A stretch of 64,000 nucleotides of DNA from R-RK-3 sp963834945 (GCA_963834945.1 CAWIDT010000007.1:124001-188000); one strand, 5' to 3'; positions 17,473-27,956 are shown, counted from the stretch's first letter. Program-made: numbers and translations. Notes: generated by a model not told the origin, from the sequence alone.

Positions 17473-18303
17473 TCAATTACTGATGCGGCGAACGGGCGTC
17501 CCGGCTGGAATTTCGAACCGCGAAGCCGGGACATTTTCCGTCGAGATTGCCGTGACCCGCATCGACATGTCGGCAAAGCTGGACACAAGCTGCGACAGCA
17601 GCGGAATGGCGCCGCCATTGGCGCTCTCCAACTCGCCCTTCATCGTCATCTCATACATGATGCCCTTCTGGGCGATCGCGCCGATCAGCACGGTCGCGGG
17701 GCCATCGAGCGAGGGTGCGCGCCGGTAGAATTCGCTCGCGGCCGCGTAGAAGGCCTTGTAGTCCGCCCAGCCCGGCGCGCCTGAGGCAAGACAGGCGGTG
17801 CCCTTCATCGTCATCACCGCGCCGGCGAGCTGCATTTCTGGCACCTTGGCGAGTGCTTGCGGCATGATGTTCGACAGTGGGATGCTGGCCTCCACATCGT
17901 GGACTTCGCAAGCCTGCCCGGCGATCTGGCGCGTCTGGCCGGAGGCGCGGATATGGATTTTAGGCTGATCGGGGCGCACGCCGTCTTTCGCCACCTTGTC
18001 GAAATAGTCCTTGCCCTGCACGATCGCCCTCTTCTCGAACGAGCTGATATTGATCGTCTCGCGTTCGTCGAGTTTTACGATGCGGGTATTCTCGATACTG
18101 CCCGCACCGAACTGCGCCGCGATGCCGCCGCTCACGGTGCTGTCCTCGCGCATTTTCATGCCCTTGATGGAGGCCGTGGAGGTCACGTCCCCCGCCGGGC
18201 TTTTGCTTGCCATGGTGATGGTCACGTCGGCCACGAGCGGTCCGGCGCCGGCAACCATAATGGCCGAAGCAGCCAGGCCGATTCGGGCAATCCGGAGAGT
18301 CAT
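17473..18303 (-). CDS. Exported protein of unknown function (DUF4412-like)
   Basis: The protein has 276 residues. A signal peptide (MTLRIARIGLAASAIMVAGA) is followed by a beta-rich domain with threonine/serine strands and the segment GQACEVHDVEASIPL. The layout (stress-inducing metal-free beta sheets, a C-terminal proline-rich exit PAGTPVRRISN) resembles the DUF4412 family of periplasmic proteins, but the match is by eye. It is on the same strand as trxA and well separated from it. Function unknown. Confidence 0.6.
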   Translation of the reverse strand: MTLRIARIGLAASAIMVAGAGPLVADVTITMASKSPAGDVTSTASIKGMKMREDSTVSGGIAAQFGAGSIENTRIVKLDERETINISSFEKRAIVQGKDYFDKVAKDGVRPDQPKIHIRASGQTRQIAGQACEVHDVEASIPLSNIMPQALAKVPEMQLAGAVMTMKGTACLASGAPGWADYKAFYAAASEFYRRAPSLDGPATVLIGAIAQKGIMYEMTMKGELESANGGAIPLLSQLVSSFADMSMRVTAISTENVPASRFEIPAGTPVRRISN

Positions 18304-18439
18304 GCTGCGCCCCCAACATCATCTCAATTTTCAGACCCGGCGCATGCCGGCCATGATCGAAAATTTGGCCGGAACACAGTCATGACACCGTGTCATATCT
18401 GTGGCGCATCGGCGGAAGGCAGCCCGCGCGGAGAGCAGC

Positions 18440-18466
18440 AAAAAGGGGCCGCGAACGGACCCCTTT
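18440..18466 (-). terminator. Intrinsic terminator after trxA
   Basis: On the reverse strand AAAGGGG (18466-18460) pairs with CCCCTTT (18448-18442) and the hairpin runs into TTTTT. It lies about 25 bases past the trxA stop and ends the addB-addA-trxA transcript. Confidence 0.85.
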
Positions 18467-18490
18467 ATCTGTAGTGCGGGTGTTATCTTG

Positions 18491-18826
18491 TCAGGCGACC
18501 CGGACGTCGGCCGATTCGGTGATCCAGGCCTTGAGCTGATTCTTCGGCTGCGCGCCGACCTTCTGTGCGGCGACCTTGCCGTCCTTGAACATCAGCAGTG
18601 CCGGGATGCCGCGAATGCCGAGCTCGCCGGGAATGCGGGGATTTTCATCCACATTCATTTTGACGATCTTCACTTTGCCGGCCAGTTCGTTGGCGATTTC
18701 TTCCAGTGCCGGCGCGATCATCCGGCAGGGACCGCACCACTCCGCCCAAAAATCGACGACCACCGGCTCTGAGGCATTGAGAACCTCAGCCTGGAACGTG
18801 TCGTCGGATACAGCGATTGGTGACAT
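18491..18826 (-). CDS. trxA: Thioredoxin
   Basis: The start is ATG 18826 (MSPIAVSDDTF). AGGAG ends directly against the alternative ATG at 18832 but sits six bases before 18826. The protein has 111 residues, with the redox site WAEWCGPCRM and the cis-proline GIPALLMF. It is a cytoplasmic disulfide reductase. It lies 40 bases after addA and is followed by an intrinsic terminator, the usual order in Hyphomicrobiales. Confidence 0.95.
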   Translation of the reverse strand: MSPIAVSDDTFQAEVLNASEPVVVDFWAEWCGPCRMIAPALEEIANELAGKVKIVKMNVDENPRIPGELGIRGIPALLMFKDGKVAAQKVGAQPKNQLKAWITESADVRVA

Positions 18827-18865
18827 GGACATCTCCTATTTGGGTGATCCGCTGCGAAATTCTAC

Positions 18866-21800
18866 CTACAGCTGGTGGGTCGGTGACGGCAGATCAAGGT
18901 GGCGCGATCTCAAAAATTCGTAAAGCAAGGTTTCGCCTCGATCGAGGAGCGCGGGCGGAATTTTCATCAGCCGTGGCTCGTCGGTCCAAAGCAGCGCCGC
19001 GCGAACGGGCTTTTCAGGGAAAATCCGCGTCAGGGCCAGGCGATAGGCCGCAAGCTGGGCGATGTAATTCAGCGGCGCGACCTCGGCGCTTTCCGGGACG
19101 GCGGCGCCGCTCTTGAAGTCGACGATGAGAATGTCCCGGTCGCGGAATATCAGCCGATCCGCCTGCCCGGAAATCATGGCGGGAACGCCGCCGGGCGCGA
19201 GCGGCGGCAACTCGGCTGACAAGGCCACCTCCGCCTGGCTGCCGGGACCGAAGACGGCGCTGAAATTCGCGTCGGCGAGAATGGCGAGCACGGCCGCGAG
19301 CAGCGTCTCGCGTTCCCGCTGCGGCATGCGCCGCGCTTCCGCTGCCAAAAAGCGGGCTCCGGCGCTTTGCCAGTCCCGTGACGGCGTTGCCGGGAGCAGC
19401 TCAAGCAGGCGATGCACCGCGCGGCCGCGCAGCAGCGCCTCCTGGCGCGGGCGGAGCGCCGCGCATTGGAGGTGCGCCGCGTCCGGCGCAATCTCCAGCC
19501 GCGACGGGTTGAGCAGCATCGGACGCGCGATATGCGGCGCGGGCCTGGCGATCCAGCCGGGCATGTCCACCGCCGCCGTGCGTCGGGTTGCGGCTGGCCT
19601 TTCGGGGGCGGGCGCCGTCTGCGGGCAATCCATGCGGCGGACCGGACCGCCAAGCCCGTCCTCGGCTTCGCTCAGCCTTGCCGCCACCCCGTCCGCGACC
19701 AGATCGTACCAGCAATCTTTATCGCGCCGCTGGGTGCCCTCGAATCCGGCGATGTAAAGACGGTCGCGGGCGCGGGTCATCGCCACATAGAGCAGCCGCT
19801 GATATTCGTCGCGCTCGCCTTGCCTCGCGGCCTCGCACGCATCGCGGAGCTGCGGCACAAGCTTCGATCCCGGCAGCAGCCAGGCCGGAATGGTGTCGAT
19901 GCCGCGCAGCGAGGCGGGCGCTTTAAGTCCCACCAGACCGCCGCGTGACGCATTGCGCGCGGAACAGGTATCGGCAAGGAACACGATATCCGCCTCAAGC
20001 CCTTTGGAGCCGTGCACGGTCATGACGCGAACCTCGTCGCGCGCCTGCTCCATGTCCCGCTTCACCTCGGGTGCGGAGGCGCGCAGCCATTGCAGGAAAC
20101 CCTGCATGTTCGGCGTCTGGGATGCCTCGTAATCGAGCGCGAGGCTGAGAAATTCGTCGATCGCATCGCCGGCTTCCGCGCCAAGACGTGCCAGCAAGGC
20201 TTGGCGCACACCGTCCGTTTCGAGCCGCGCCATATAGAACTCGAAGGGCTTTTCGCGCGCCGACGCCTCGCGCCACCAAGAGAGCCGCCTCGCCGCGTCG
20301 GCATAGGCCGGATGATCGCCGGCCCTCGCGGCCAGCGCATCCCACAGGCTGCCGCTCCGCCCATGGCCGATGCGGAACAGATCGTCATCGCCAAGGACGA
20401 ATATCGGACTTTTCAGCAGGGCCGCCAGGGTCAGATCGTCCTCGGGCAGCAGCAGGCAGTCGCCGAGCGCTATCAGATCCATCACGGCGAGTTGCTCGGT
20501 CAGTTGCATGCGGTCGGCGCCCGCCACCGGGATGCCAAGCGCTTTCAGCGCTTTCACCATCGGCGCGGCGAACGGCACCCGCTTGCGCACAAGGATGAGA
20601 ATATCGCCCGCCCGCAACGGCCGGTTGCGCGAGCCGAGCCGTTCGGCGCTGTCCAGCCAGTGCCGGATCTGGCGAGCGATGCGATTTGCGAGCGACGTGG
20701 CGGGCGGCAGCGCCGCTGCCTTCTCGGAGAACGGCTCAAATGAGGGGACCGGCTCGTGCTCTTCAGCCTTTTCGACCGGCCAGATCTCGACCAGCCCCGC
20801 TTCGCCGTCGCGATGGGCGAAGTGACGGATGGGTTTGGCGTCGGCGGTGAGGCCAGGCATTCGGCCGCGGTCGGCGAAGACGAGGTCCACCGCTTCGAGC
20901 ACCGCCCGGGTGCTGCGGAACGACAGGGCAAGCGGCACGTCGCGCCATCGTTCATCGGCCGCGCGCGCACGGACGGCATAGTCGCGGCCGGTTTCGGCGA
21001 ACTGGCGCGGCTCCGCGCCCTGGAAGCCGTAGATCGACTGCTTCTCGTCGCCCACGGCGAACAAGGTGCGATGGCGGTCCTCCACGCCTTCCCCGGCGAA
21101 GAACTCCGCCGTCAGCGCGCGGATCAGCGCCCATTGCCGGGGGCTGGTGTCCTGCGCTTCATCCACCAGGATGTGGTTGAGGTTGGCGTCCAGCCGGAAC
21201 AGCACCCAGGCGGCGGCGTCCGAGCGCTGGAACAGCGCGGCGGTCTTGGCGATCAGCCCGTCGAAATCGAGGGCGCCGCGCTGCGTCTTGGCGTCTTCAT
21301 AGCGCTGCGTCACCGCATCGCCGATGCCGATGAGGGCGGCGGTGGCGATGGCGACCTGCAAAGCGCGCCGCCGGCATTCGAGCGCGGCGAATTCGTCGCG
21401 CGCCCGGCACAGCTCTTCGGCGAGGCCCGGATGCGCCTCCCGGACCGCTTTGGTGATGAAGCGGCTATCGGCGCGCGCCTCGCCCTTCTCCGTCAGCAGC
21501 ACCTTGGCCAGCGTCTTGGCCCGGACCGCATCGGGCTGGCCACGCGTCCCGTCGAGATAGTCTGCCAGCGTGTTGTCGGTCTTGCCGCCCTCGCGCAGCG
21601 CCGCGACGGCGCGCGCAATCAGCGTGTCCGGCCCGAGCGCCGCCTGCTTGGCGATGAGGCCGTCGAGGCTGTCGGCGCGGCTGACGCCAAGCGCGGCCCG
21701 GAGCGCCCGCTCGACGCCCTGAGACGTGTCGCCATCCTCCTGTTCGCGTGCCAGCGCCGCGATCTCGTCGCGCCGGCCGATCAGATTGGCCAGCAGATCG

Positions 21801-22414
21801 TGAAACCTGTCCTCCCCCGCATAGGCGATCGCCGTCATGAGCGCATTGCCCAGACGGCTTTCCGGCGCCTTGGCGGCCTCATGCAGAACGGCGTTGATCG
21901 CCTCGCCGAGCGCGGCGCGCTGTTCCGCTTCGGTCAGAACGGAAAAGCTGGGTGGAGCGCCCGCTTCGAGCGGAAAGCGCCGCAGCACCCGGTCGCAAAA
22001 GGCGTGGATGGTCATGATTTTCAGCCCGCCCGGCGCATCCAGCACCCTGGCGAACAGGCAGCGGGCGAAATCCAGCTCCTCGCCCGAGGGCTCACGGTCC
22101 AGCACCTTCGCCAGCTCGGGACGCAGCAGCGCGTCAGGCTTTGCCGGCCAGCGACTCAGCTCGCGGATGAGCCGGTTCGACATCTCCGCCGCCGCCGCCT
22201 TGGTGAAGGTGAGGCACAGGATGCTCTCCGCCGCCGCGCCGGACAGCAGAAGACGCAGCACGCGCTGCACAAGCACATGCGTTTTTCCCGTGCCCGCGTT
22301 CGCCGAAACCCAGGCCGATATCTTAGGATCCGCCGCCAGCTTTTGCTGATCGGCAGCCTTCTGCCGGGCCTCCGCGAGCGCGGCGGCGACCGGCAGGTCA
22401 CCAATGTGCCCCAA
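18866..22414 (-). CDS. addA: Double-strand break repair helicase-nuclease AddA
   Basis: The protein has 1182 residues. UvrD/SF1 helicase motifs include Walker A SANAGTGKTHVL (about 37-48), ILVDEAQDTSPRQWALI, GDEKQSIYGFQGA and MTVHGSKGLEADIV. The C-terminal nuclease has the IVDFKSG active-site strand. AddA pairs with AddB to resect broken DNA for RecA loading. The start appears to be TTG, since the first codon falls seven bases after the addB stop and no better ATG is near. The two genes are translationally coupled. Confidence 0.95.
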   Translation of the reverse strand: MGHIGDLPVAAALAEARQKAADQQKLAADPKISAWVSANAGTGKTHVLVQRVLRLLLSGAAAESILCLTFTKAAAAEMSNRLIRELSRWPAKPDALLRPELAKVLDREPSGEELDFARCLFARVLDAPGGLKIMTIHAFCDRVLRRFPLEAGAPPSFSVLTEAEQRAALGEAINAVLHEAAKAPESRLGNALMTAIAYAGEDRFHDLLANLIGRRDEIAALAREQEDGDTSQGVERALRAALGVSRADSLDGLIAKQAALGPDTLIARAVAALREGGKTDNTLADYLDGTRGQPDAVRAKTLAKVLLTEKGEARADSRFITKAVREAHPGLAEELCRARDEFAALECRRRALQVAIATAALIGIGDAVTQRYEDAKTQRGALDFDGLIAKTAALFQRSDAAAWVLFRLDANLNHILVDEAQDTSPRQWALIRALTAEFFAGEGVEDRHRTLFAVGDEKQSIYGFQGAEPRQFAETGRDYAVRARAADERWRDVPLALSFRSTRAVLEAVDLVFADRGRMPGLTADAKPIRHFAHRDGEAGLVEIWPVEKAEEHEPVPSFEPFSEKAAALPPATSLANRIARQIRHWLDSAERLGSRNRPLRAGDILILVRKRVPFAAPMVKALKALGIPVAGADRMQLTEQLAVMDLIALGDCLLLPEDDLTLAALLKSPIFVLGDDDLFRIGHGRSGSLWDALAARAGDHPAYADAARRLSWWREASAREKPFEFYMARLETDGVRQALLARLGAEAGDAIDEFLSLALDYEASQTPNMQGFLQWLRASAPEVKRDMEQARDEVRVMTVHGSKGLEADIVFLADTCSARNASRGGLVGLKAPASLRGIDTIPAWLLPGSKLVPQLRDACEAARQGERDEYQRLLYVAMTRARDRLYIAGFEGTQRRDKDCWYDLVADGVAARLSEAEDGLGGPVRRMDCPQTAPAPERPAATRRTAAVDMPGWIARPAPHIARPMLLNPSRLEIAPDAAHLQCAALRPRQEALLRGRAVHRLLELLPATPSRDWQSAGARFLAAEARRMPQRERETLLAAVLAILADANFSAVFGPGSQAEVALSAELPPLAPGGVPAMISGQADRLIFRDRDILIVDFKSGAAVPESAEVAPLNYIAQLAAYRLALTRIFPEKPVRAALLWTDEPRLMKIPPALLDRGETLLYEFLRSRHLDLPSPTHQL

Positions 22415-22420
22415 TCCCTC

Positions 22421-25400
22421 TTAATCCTCTTCTGTCGTCGCTCCCTTCCACTCGGCCACGCGTGCCAGATGCGCGTAGTCGTCAAAGCGGTAGCTCTCGG
22501 CAAATGCAGTCCGCCGCATCGCCGTGTAGGGCGTGGCTGCATGGTCGAAGCGTTCGATGAGCGCGGTGAGGCCTTTGCGGGCGGCTCTGGCAAGCACGTC
22601 CGGAGGCTCTTTGGACGGTTCGCGCTCCATCCCGGCGGGGTCGCCGCCCTTGGCCGAGATGTATGCGAGTTTGACGAGCCGGCGGCTGGCCAGACCGTCG
22701 AAATGCCCCTCGAAGGCGATGAGCGCCTCAAGCGGCAATTGCGGCGCCTTGAAATCCGCGACGGCTGCGTCCGTCGGCATGGCACCGCTTTTGTAATCGT
22801 AGAGCGCGAGGCTCCCATCGGGGTGGAGATCGATGCGGTCGGCACGGGCGCGCAGGGTAAACGGTCCTGCGGGCGCCTCGAATGTCAGCTCGCCCGGCAC
22901 TTCCGTCAAAACCTGCGCATCGCGGCGCCGCGCCGGCTCCGTTTCCTCGAACCAGGCGGCGAACCGCTCCAGCCGCGGCCGCCAGAAGGCGCTGATGCGG
23001 GCGTGTTCGCCATAGAGCGCGGCGCATCGGTCGAAAATCGCCAGCAGCTCACGGCCCGATGCGGGCGGCAACGCGCCGGGGAACGCCCTCGCGAAGCGGT
23101 GCAGCATATCGTGGATGATCTGGCCGCGCTCGGCGCCGCCCGGCCCCTCATCCAGCGGGTTCAGCGGGCTGAGTTCGAGGATGTGCTTGGCATAGATCGC
23201 ATACGGATTGATGATCAGCGCCTGGATGTCGGAGACGCTGAGACGCCGCGGGCGCGCATCGAGCGGCGGGCACGGGCAGGGCGGCTTTGCGGCGGGCGCG
23301 GGGCTCGCCCGGTTACGCGCCGCCGACCACTCCGCCCAAGGCGTGCGCGCCGCCAGCACCTCGTTCAGCCCCAGGCCTTGCAGCAGCGCTTCGACCCGCA
23401 TCAGCCAGCGGCTCGGCACGGTCGGCGCGCCTCCGGATTTCAGCGACCGGGTCAGCACGACCTCGCCCGCCCCCATCATCTGGCAGAAATCATGCGCGGC
23501 GAGCCGGATGCGCCGCTCCGGCGAGGGCAGCCCGAGCGCGGCCCGCATCGAGCGGTTGAGCCACGGGCCGGGGTCGGCGGCCTCCGGCCATGTGCCCTCG
23601 TTGAGCCCGGCGATGATGACGAGATCGGCGCAGGTGAGCCGCGCTTCCATCGCTCCCAGGATTTGCAAACGGGGATGCGCGGCGGTGGGCCGGGTCTTCT
23701 CCAGCCTGATAAGGCTGCGGAACAGCGCCGGATAATCGCCGAGCGAAATGGCCGGGCCGGGTGCATCGCCGGCCAGCGTGCGCATGAACGCCGCCATCGC
23801 CTCGCCATCGGCGCCGCGCGCCAGCTCCGCGCTGCCGCCATACGCATCGGCGACAAGCGCGTGGGCGGTTTCGGCGTGAGCGGCGGCAAGCTCCGCAAAC
23901 GGCATCGCCGTCCGGCGCGCCAGCCGCGACAAGGGGCGCAGCGCGCCGGCGAGACGCTGGAGCAGCATATCGGCGGCGTCCCATGCCTCTTCCGAGAGCA
24001 GGTCGATAGCGCGGTGGCGCGGTTTGGTCCGCTTCGCCAAGCTGAGGCTTTTCGCAAGCGCATCGAGACCCTCGCCGCACCAGGCCTGCCGCATTCCGGC
24101 GATTTCGACAATGCGGGCCGCATCTTGCGCGGCGCCTTCCGGCAAGCCGAGCCGCGTATGCGGGTGCTTGATGAGAGCGAGTAAGGCGATCTGCGAGCCG
24201 GTCGCGGCGGTTTCGGCGATCAGCTCGTAAAAGATGCCCGCAGGGGTCGCACGCAGCATGTCACCGCCGCTTGGCGCGACGGCGAGGCCCCAGCGGCCGA
24301 GCTCCGCCGCAACGCGGCGTGCCAATGCGCGATCCGGGGTGACGAGATTGGCCGTCTTGCCCGGTGTTTCGAGGGCTTCGCGCAAGATGAGCGCGATCGC
24401 TGCCGCCTCGTCCTGTTCCGTGGACGCATCGACGAGCGAAACAGGTTTGAGGCTATCCCTGATGGCCGCCGGATCGGCCTTGCCGGTGAAGAGCGGCCAC
24501 AGGCCAACAGTCGAAGCGGGGCGCATCGCTTCGCTGATGACGCTCAGCCGCTGGCTTGCCCCGCGAGACGGTTCGGTGCCCTTGACGACGCGGACATCGC
24601 CTCGCGCCGCATTCAGGCCTCCGAGCAGATGGTGCAGCCCGGCTTGGGGGTGCTCGGGATGCTCGGCGGCGGCGTTCCAGCTCGCCTCATCCAATGCCAG
24701 ATCGAGGCCGGGCAGCACGATGGCCCCGCCGGGCAGATCGAGCACCGCCTTCATCAGGTCTGCGGTCGCCGGAATACTGCCCGTCGATCCGGCGATGATC
24801 ACCGGCGTCGCGGGCCTTGCCTGGCGCAGCCGCGCCGTCTCCAGTGCCATGAGACGGTTGCGCCGGGCGACCGGATTGAGCAGGCCGCGCTCGGCGAGAT
24901 AGGCCGGCCAGGCCTCCAGCACGATCGCCAGAAAGCTGAGCGACACCTGATCGTGCGCCGCGAACCGCTCCGGCATCATCTCGCGCAGACGCCGCAGATC
25001 GACGCCTTCGGATTCCGCCTCGTCCATCAGGCGCATCAACTCCAGCGCCAGCTCGGCGGCAGCGGCGGGCGTATCGGCGATGGGCGGCGCGGCGTCGCCG
25101 AACGCACGGCCCTTGCGCAGGTTTTTCGCCCAGGCGAGAACAAGCTGGGTGAGCGCCATGCGGCGGTCGAGCGCTGAAATAGCGGGCGCCACCGGCAAAT
25201 CGGGGCGGTCACCAGCCTCTGCCGCGTCGTCCGGCGGGAGCAGCAGCAGGGCGTCTTCCTCGGCGCCGCCGAGCGGCCTGATGCGCGGCAGCAATGTTGC
25301 GCGGGCGTCCGAGGCGCGCAGGAATGCGGCGGCTAAAGCGCGGCAGACGGCACGATTGGGCAGATAGATTTGATAGGCGGCGAGTTCGGCGGGGCCGGGC

Positions 25401-25552
25401 CGCATTCCACCTTCGCGCGGCAGATTGCCATCCAGGATCGCGCGCGCCAGCGCGTCGAGGAATGGCGCTGACGGCGGGATGGTGAAGATGTGTCGCCGCG
25501 CGCTGCCGATCCCTCCGCCGAACAGTTGCAGCTCAGGCTGCGTGTTGACCAT
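22421..25552 (-). CDS. addB: Double-strand break repair protein AddB
   Basis: The protein has 1043 residues from the ATG at 25552 (MVNTQPELQLFGGGIGSARR), with AAAGG nine bases upstream. The N-terminal half is an inactivated helicase fold; the C-terminal nuclease has LALYDYKSGAMP. As in other alphaproteobacterial AddB, I see no four-cysteine iron-sulfur cluster around the nuclease. It overlaps the end of murU by 20 bases, so it is translated with the recycling genes upstream. Confidence 0.94.
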   Translation of the reverse strand: MVNTQPELQLFGGGIGSARRHIFTIPPSAPFLDALARAILDGNLPREGGMRPGPAELAAYQIYLPNRAVCRALAAAFLRASDARATLLPRIRPLGGAEEDALLLLPPDDAAEAGDRPDLPVAPAISALDRRMALTQLVLAWAKNLRKGRAFGDAAPPIADTPAAAAELALELMRLMDEAESEGVDLRRLREMMPERFAAHDQVSLSFLAIVLEAWPAYLAERGLLNPVARRNRLMALETARLRQARPATPVIIAGSTGSIPATADLMKAVLDLPGGAIVLPGLDLALDEASWNAAAEHPEHPQAGLHHLLGGLNAARGDVRVVKGTEPSRGASQRLSVISEAMRPASTVGLWPLFTGKADPAAIRDSLKPVSLVDASTEQDEAAAIALILREALETPGKTANLVTPDRALARRVAAELGRWGLAVAPSGGDMLRATPAGIFYELIAETAATGSQIALLALIKHPHTRLGLPEGAAQDAARIVEIAGMRQAWCGEGLDALAKSLSLAKRTKPRHRAIDLLSEEAWDAADMLLQRLAGALRPLSRLARRTAMPFAELAAAHAETAHALVADAYGGSAELARGADGEAMAAFMRTLAGDAPGPAISLGDYPALFRSLIRLEKTRPTAAHPRLQILGAMEARLTCADLVIIAGLNEGTWPEAADPGPWLNRSMRAALGLPSPERRIRLAAHDFCQMMGAGEVVLTRSLKSGGAPTVPSRWLMRVEALLQGLGLNEVLAARTPWAEWSAARNRASPAPAAKPPCPCPPLDARPRRLSVSDIQALIINPYAIYAKHILELSPLNPLDEGPGGAERGQIIHDMLHRFARAFPGALPPASGRELLAIFDRCAALYGEHARISAFWRPRLERFAAWFEETEPARRRDAQVLTEVPGELTFEAPAGPFTLRARADRIDLHPDGSLALYDYKSGAMPTDAAVADFKAPQLPLEALIAFEGHFDGLASRRLVKLAYISAKGGDPAGMEREPSKEPPDVLARAARKGLTALIERFDHAATPYTAMRRTAFAESYRFDDYAHLARVAEWKGATTEED

Positions 25553-26262
25553 CCAGCCGCCTTTCCGCATCCGCAAGGGCGGCCGGGGTGCCGACATGCA
25601 TCCACGTGCCGTCGAGACAGATGCTGGCAACACGCCCTGCGGCGAGCGCACGGTCCCACATCAGATTGATGGAGAACGGCCCGTCCGGGCAGTCGGCGAA
25701 CAGGCGCGGATGATTGATTGACACGCCCGCGAAGATGAACGGAACCGTCTCGTCCTTCCCCCTGCGACGCACCTCGCCCTTGTCGCCGATGTTGAAATCG
25801 CCGCGCCCGGAATAGCCCAAGCTGGATGCGGCCGGCGCAAGCAGTAGCAGGCTGTCCATCTCATCCGGGTTCCAGGCGTCGATCATGCGGGTCAGCGTCG
25901 CCCCCTTCGAACTCGATCCATACCGAATCAGAATTGTGGACGAGGAAGCCGGCGCTTCCAAGCAGATGCAGCGTTTTCTTCACAGCTCCGCCGGTGTCGA
26001 GCAATTGTTCGCGCTCGTCGGAAATGATGATGCGCGGCGCGGCCCGGCTGCGAAGATGCGCCTCGATCAGATCGGGCAGGTAGTGCACATTCACGACCGC
26101 CTCGGCGATGCCGGCCTCGGCCAGCCGGTCAAGCACATGGTCGATGAGCGGACGCCCGCCGAGCCGCACCAGCGGCTTGGGAATGCTGTTGGTGAGGGGC
26201 CGCATACGCTGGCCGAGGCCAGCCGCAAGCACCAGGGCACGGGTAGGACGGTCGCCGGACAT
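25533..26262 (-). CDS. murU: Nucleotidyltransferase, MurU type, frameshifted at a C5/G5 run
   Basis: The first frame holds the NTP-binding start LVLAAGLGQRMRPLTNSIPK and continues to WIEFEG. The second continues with ATLTRMIDAWNPDEMDSLLL and ends WMHVGTPAALADAERRL. The join is in a run of five C (25901-25905); four restores one frame and a protein of about 240 residues. MurU makes UDP-MurNAc from MurNAc-1-phosphate in peptidoglycan recycling. The neighbouring AmgK-type kinase domain (in the tsaE fusion) supplies that substrate. Because of the homopolymer, sequencing error is likely here. Confidence 0.82.
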
Positions 26263-26290
26263 CGCTCAATCTCTTATCTGCTTCAAGCGC

Positions 26291-27829
26291 CTATAGCTTT
26301 GCCGCCAGACTCGCCATGTCTCCCGGCAATTCGCGCTCATACCATGATTTCAACCGGGCGAGATCGGGGTGCTTAAGGTTTTCAGCAAGATAGCGGGCGG
26401 CTCGCGGCAGATGTTGCAGATAGGCGCGCTTGCCGTCGCGGCGGCAGAGCCGGGTGAAGATGCCGAGCAGCTTTGTCGACCGCTGCGCGCCGAGCAGCCG
26501 GTAGGCGCGCAGGAAGGCGTGGCCGTCGAAGCCTGTTTCCGATGTGGCGGCGCGGTCGCAATAATAATCGAGCAATCGGGGCTCAAAACCGGCGGGCAGG
26601 TCGAGCCGCGCGTCCTGCAAAAGCGACATCAGATCATAGGCGGAATGGCCGCGCATGGCGTCCTGGAAATCGATGATGCCGAGCCGGGCGATGCCCTCCT
26701 CGCCCTCGCGCCAGATGAGGTTGGGCGAGTGGTAGTCGCGCAGCACCCAGCCGGCGGGTTGTTGCAGCAGCCAGTCGAACTGCTCGTTCCAGAGCGCGGT
26801 GAATTCGGCGCGCAGCGCTGGCGGCGTCTCGGCACCGCGAATCGCGGGCAGGAACCAGTCGACGGCCAGGTCCGTCTCGATCCCGAGCGCCTCGCGGTCG
26901 AAATCGGGGAGAGCGTGGCTGACGCCGTTTGCGGTCAGAATGCGCGGCGGCGGCTCTTCGCGCAGCGCCAGAAGCGCATCGACGGCGAGCCGGTAAGGGC
27001 CGCACAAATCCAGCCCTTCGGCGGCCATTTTCGTGAAGGTCGCATCGCCGAAATCCTCCAGGATCAGCAACCCGGCATCGAGATCTTGGGCATGGATTTG
27101 AGGCGCGGCAAGCCCGGCGCGGCGGAGAGCCTGCGCCACCGCCACGAAGGGTTTCACGTCCTCGGAAATATGCGCGATCTGGCTGTAGGGCCGGTTCTGC
27201 CGGATCGGCGGCCCAGGGGGCGCTCGCGGCCAGTCCATCAGCATCACGGGAATGCCGTTCGCTCGCAGCCGCGTATAGCCGCGCGCCGAGGCGTCGCCAT
27301 TGAGGAAATGATGGCGCGCCTGCCGCCATTGCGTGCCGCCGATGAAGCGGTCGATCGCGGCGAAGCGCGCAAGTCTTGCCGCCCAATCGCCGAAGCCCTG
27401 AAGTGTCGCGTGGCGCCGGTCTGGACGATCCGTTTCGACGAGCGAAATCTCCAGCCGGTCGGCGGGCAGCGCGCTGCCCAGCCGCTCCGGCCATTCCGCG
27501 ATGACGAGACCGGCATCCAGCGCCTCGCCCATGCCAAGCTCAGCCACCTCGCCGAGACCGGACAGCCGGTAGAAGTCGAAATGGTGGATAGGGAAACGCA
27601 CCGTTTCGTAAGGCTGAACCAGCGCGAAGGTAGGGCTGGGGACTTCCTCCTCCGGCCTCTCGGCGATGGCGCGGATGAGGGCGCGGGCGAAGGCGGTTTT
27701 GCCTGCACCCAGATCGCCGTTCAGCGCAAGGAAATCGCCGCTGCGCAGCCGGGGCGCGAGCTTGCCCGCGAGCTGGCCCAGCGCCACCTCGCTTAGACGG
27801 TCGAATTGCAGTGTCGCCGGATCGGACAT
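26291..27829 (-). CDS. tsaE: Fusion: TsaE (t6A-tRNA ATPase) + AmgK-type amino-sugar kinase
   Basis: The protein has 512 residues from the ATG at 27829 (MSDPATLQFDRL). Residues 1 to about 150 are TsaE: Walker A NGDLGAGKTAF at 37-47, SPTFALVQPY and HFDFYRL. Residues about 165-512 are an aminoglycoside-phosphotransferase fold with the catalytic loop WVLRDYHSPNLIW and metal site IIDFQDA. TsaE helps make N6-threonylcarbamoyl-adenosine in tRNA. AmgK phosphorylates MurNAc/GlcNAc at C1, feeding MurU, which is the next gene 28 bases on. This two-domain fusion is known in Hyphomicrobiales. Both halves keep their catalytic residues. Confidence 0.9.
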   Translation of the reverse strand: MSDPATLQFDRLSEVALGQLAGKLAPRLRSGDFLALNGDLGAGKTAFARALIRAIAERPEEEVPSPTFALVQPYETVRFPIHHFDFYRLSGLGEVAELGMGEALDAGLVIAEWPERLGSALPADRLEISLVETDRPDRRHATLQGFGDWAARLARFAAIDRFIGGTQWRQARHHFLNGDASARGYTRLRANGIPVMLMDWPRAPPGPPIRQNRPYSQIAHISEDVKPFVAVAQALRRAGLAAPQIHAQDLDAGLLILEDFGDATFTKMAAEGLDLCGPYRLAVDALLALREEPPPRILTANGVSHALPDFDREALGIETDLAVDWFLPAIRGAETPPALRAEFTALWNEQFDWLLQQPAGWVLRDYHSPNLIWREGEEGIARLGIIDFQDAMRGHSAYDLMSLLQDARLDLPAGFEPRLLDYYCDRAATSETGFDGHAFLRAYRLLGAQRSTKLLGIFTRLCRRDGKRAYLQHLPRAARYLAENLKHPDLARLKSWYERELPGDMASLAAKL

Positions 27830-27956
27830 CGGCGGCTTCCCCGGATTGCGGCGCCCGATCGGTTCGGGCGGGAACGATGCAGCCGTCAATAGCTCAACAT
27901 CGGGGAAAAATGAAGCGGGGCGCGTCTTGGCTTCCCCGCCTCGCAAGGCGCGTCGT

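Noticed and set aside
20756..24184. Very long open frame on the + strand opposite addA/addB, and similar ones at 28125-30503 and 26369-27796
   Set aside because: They are antisense shadows of GC-rich genes with clear protein families on the other strand. Their translations show no domain and have Arg/Ala/Gln-rich composition typical of shadows.
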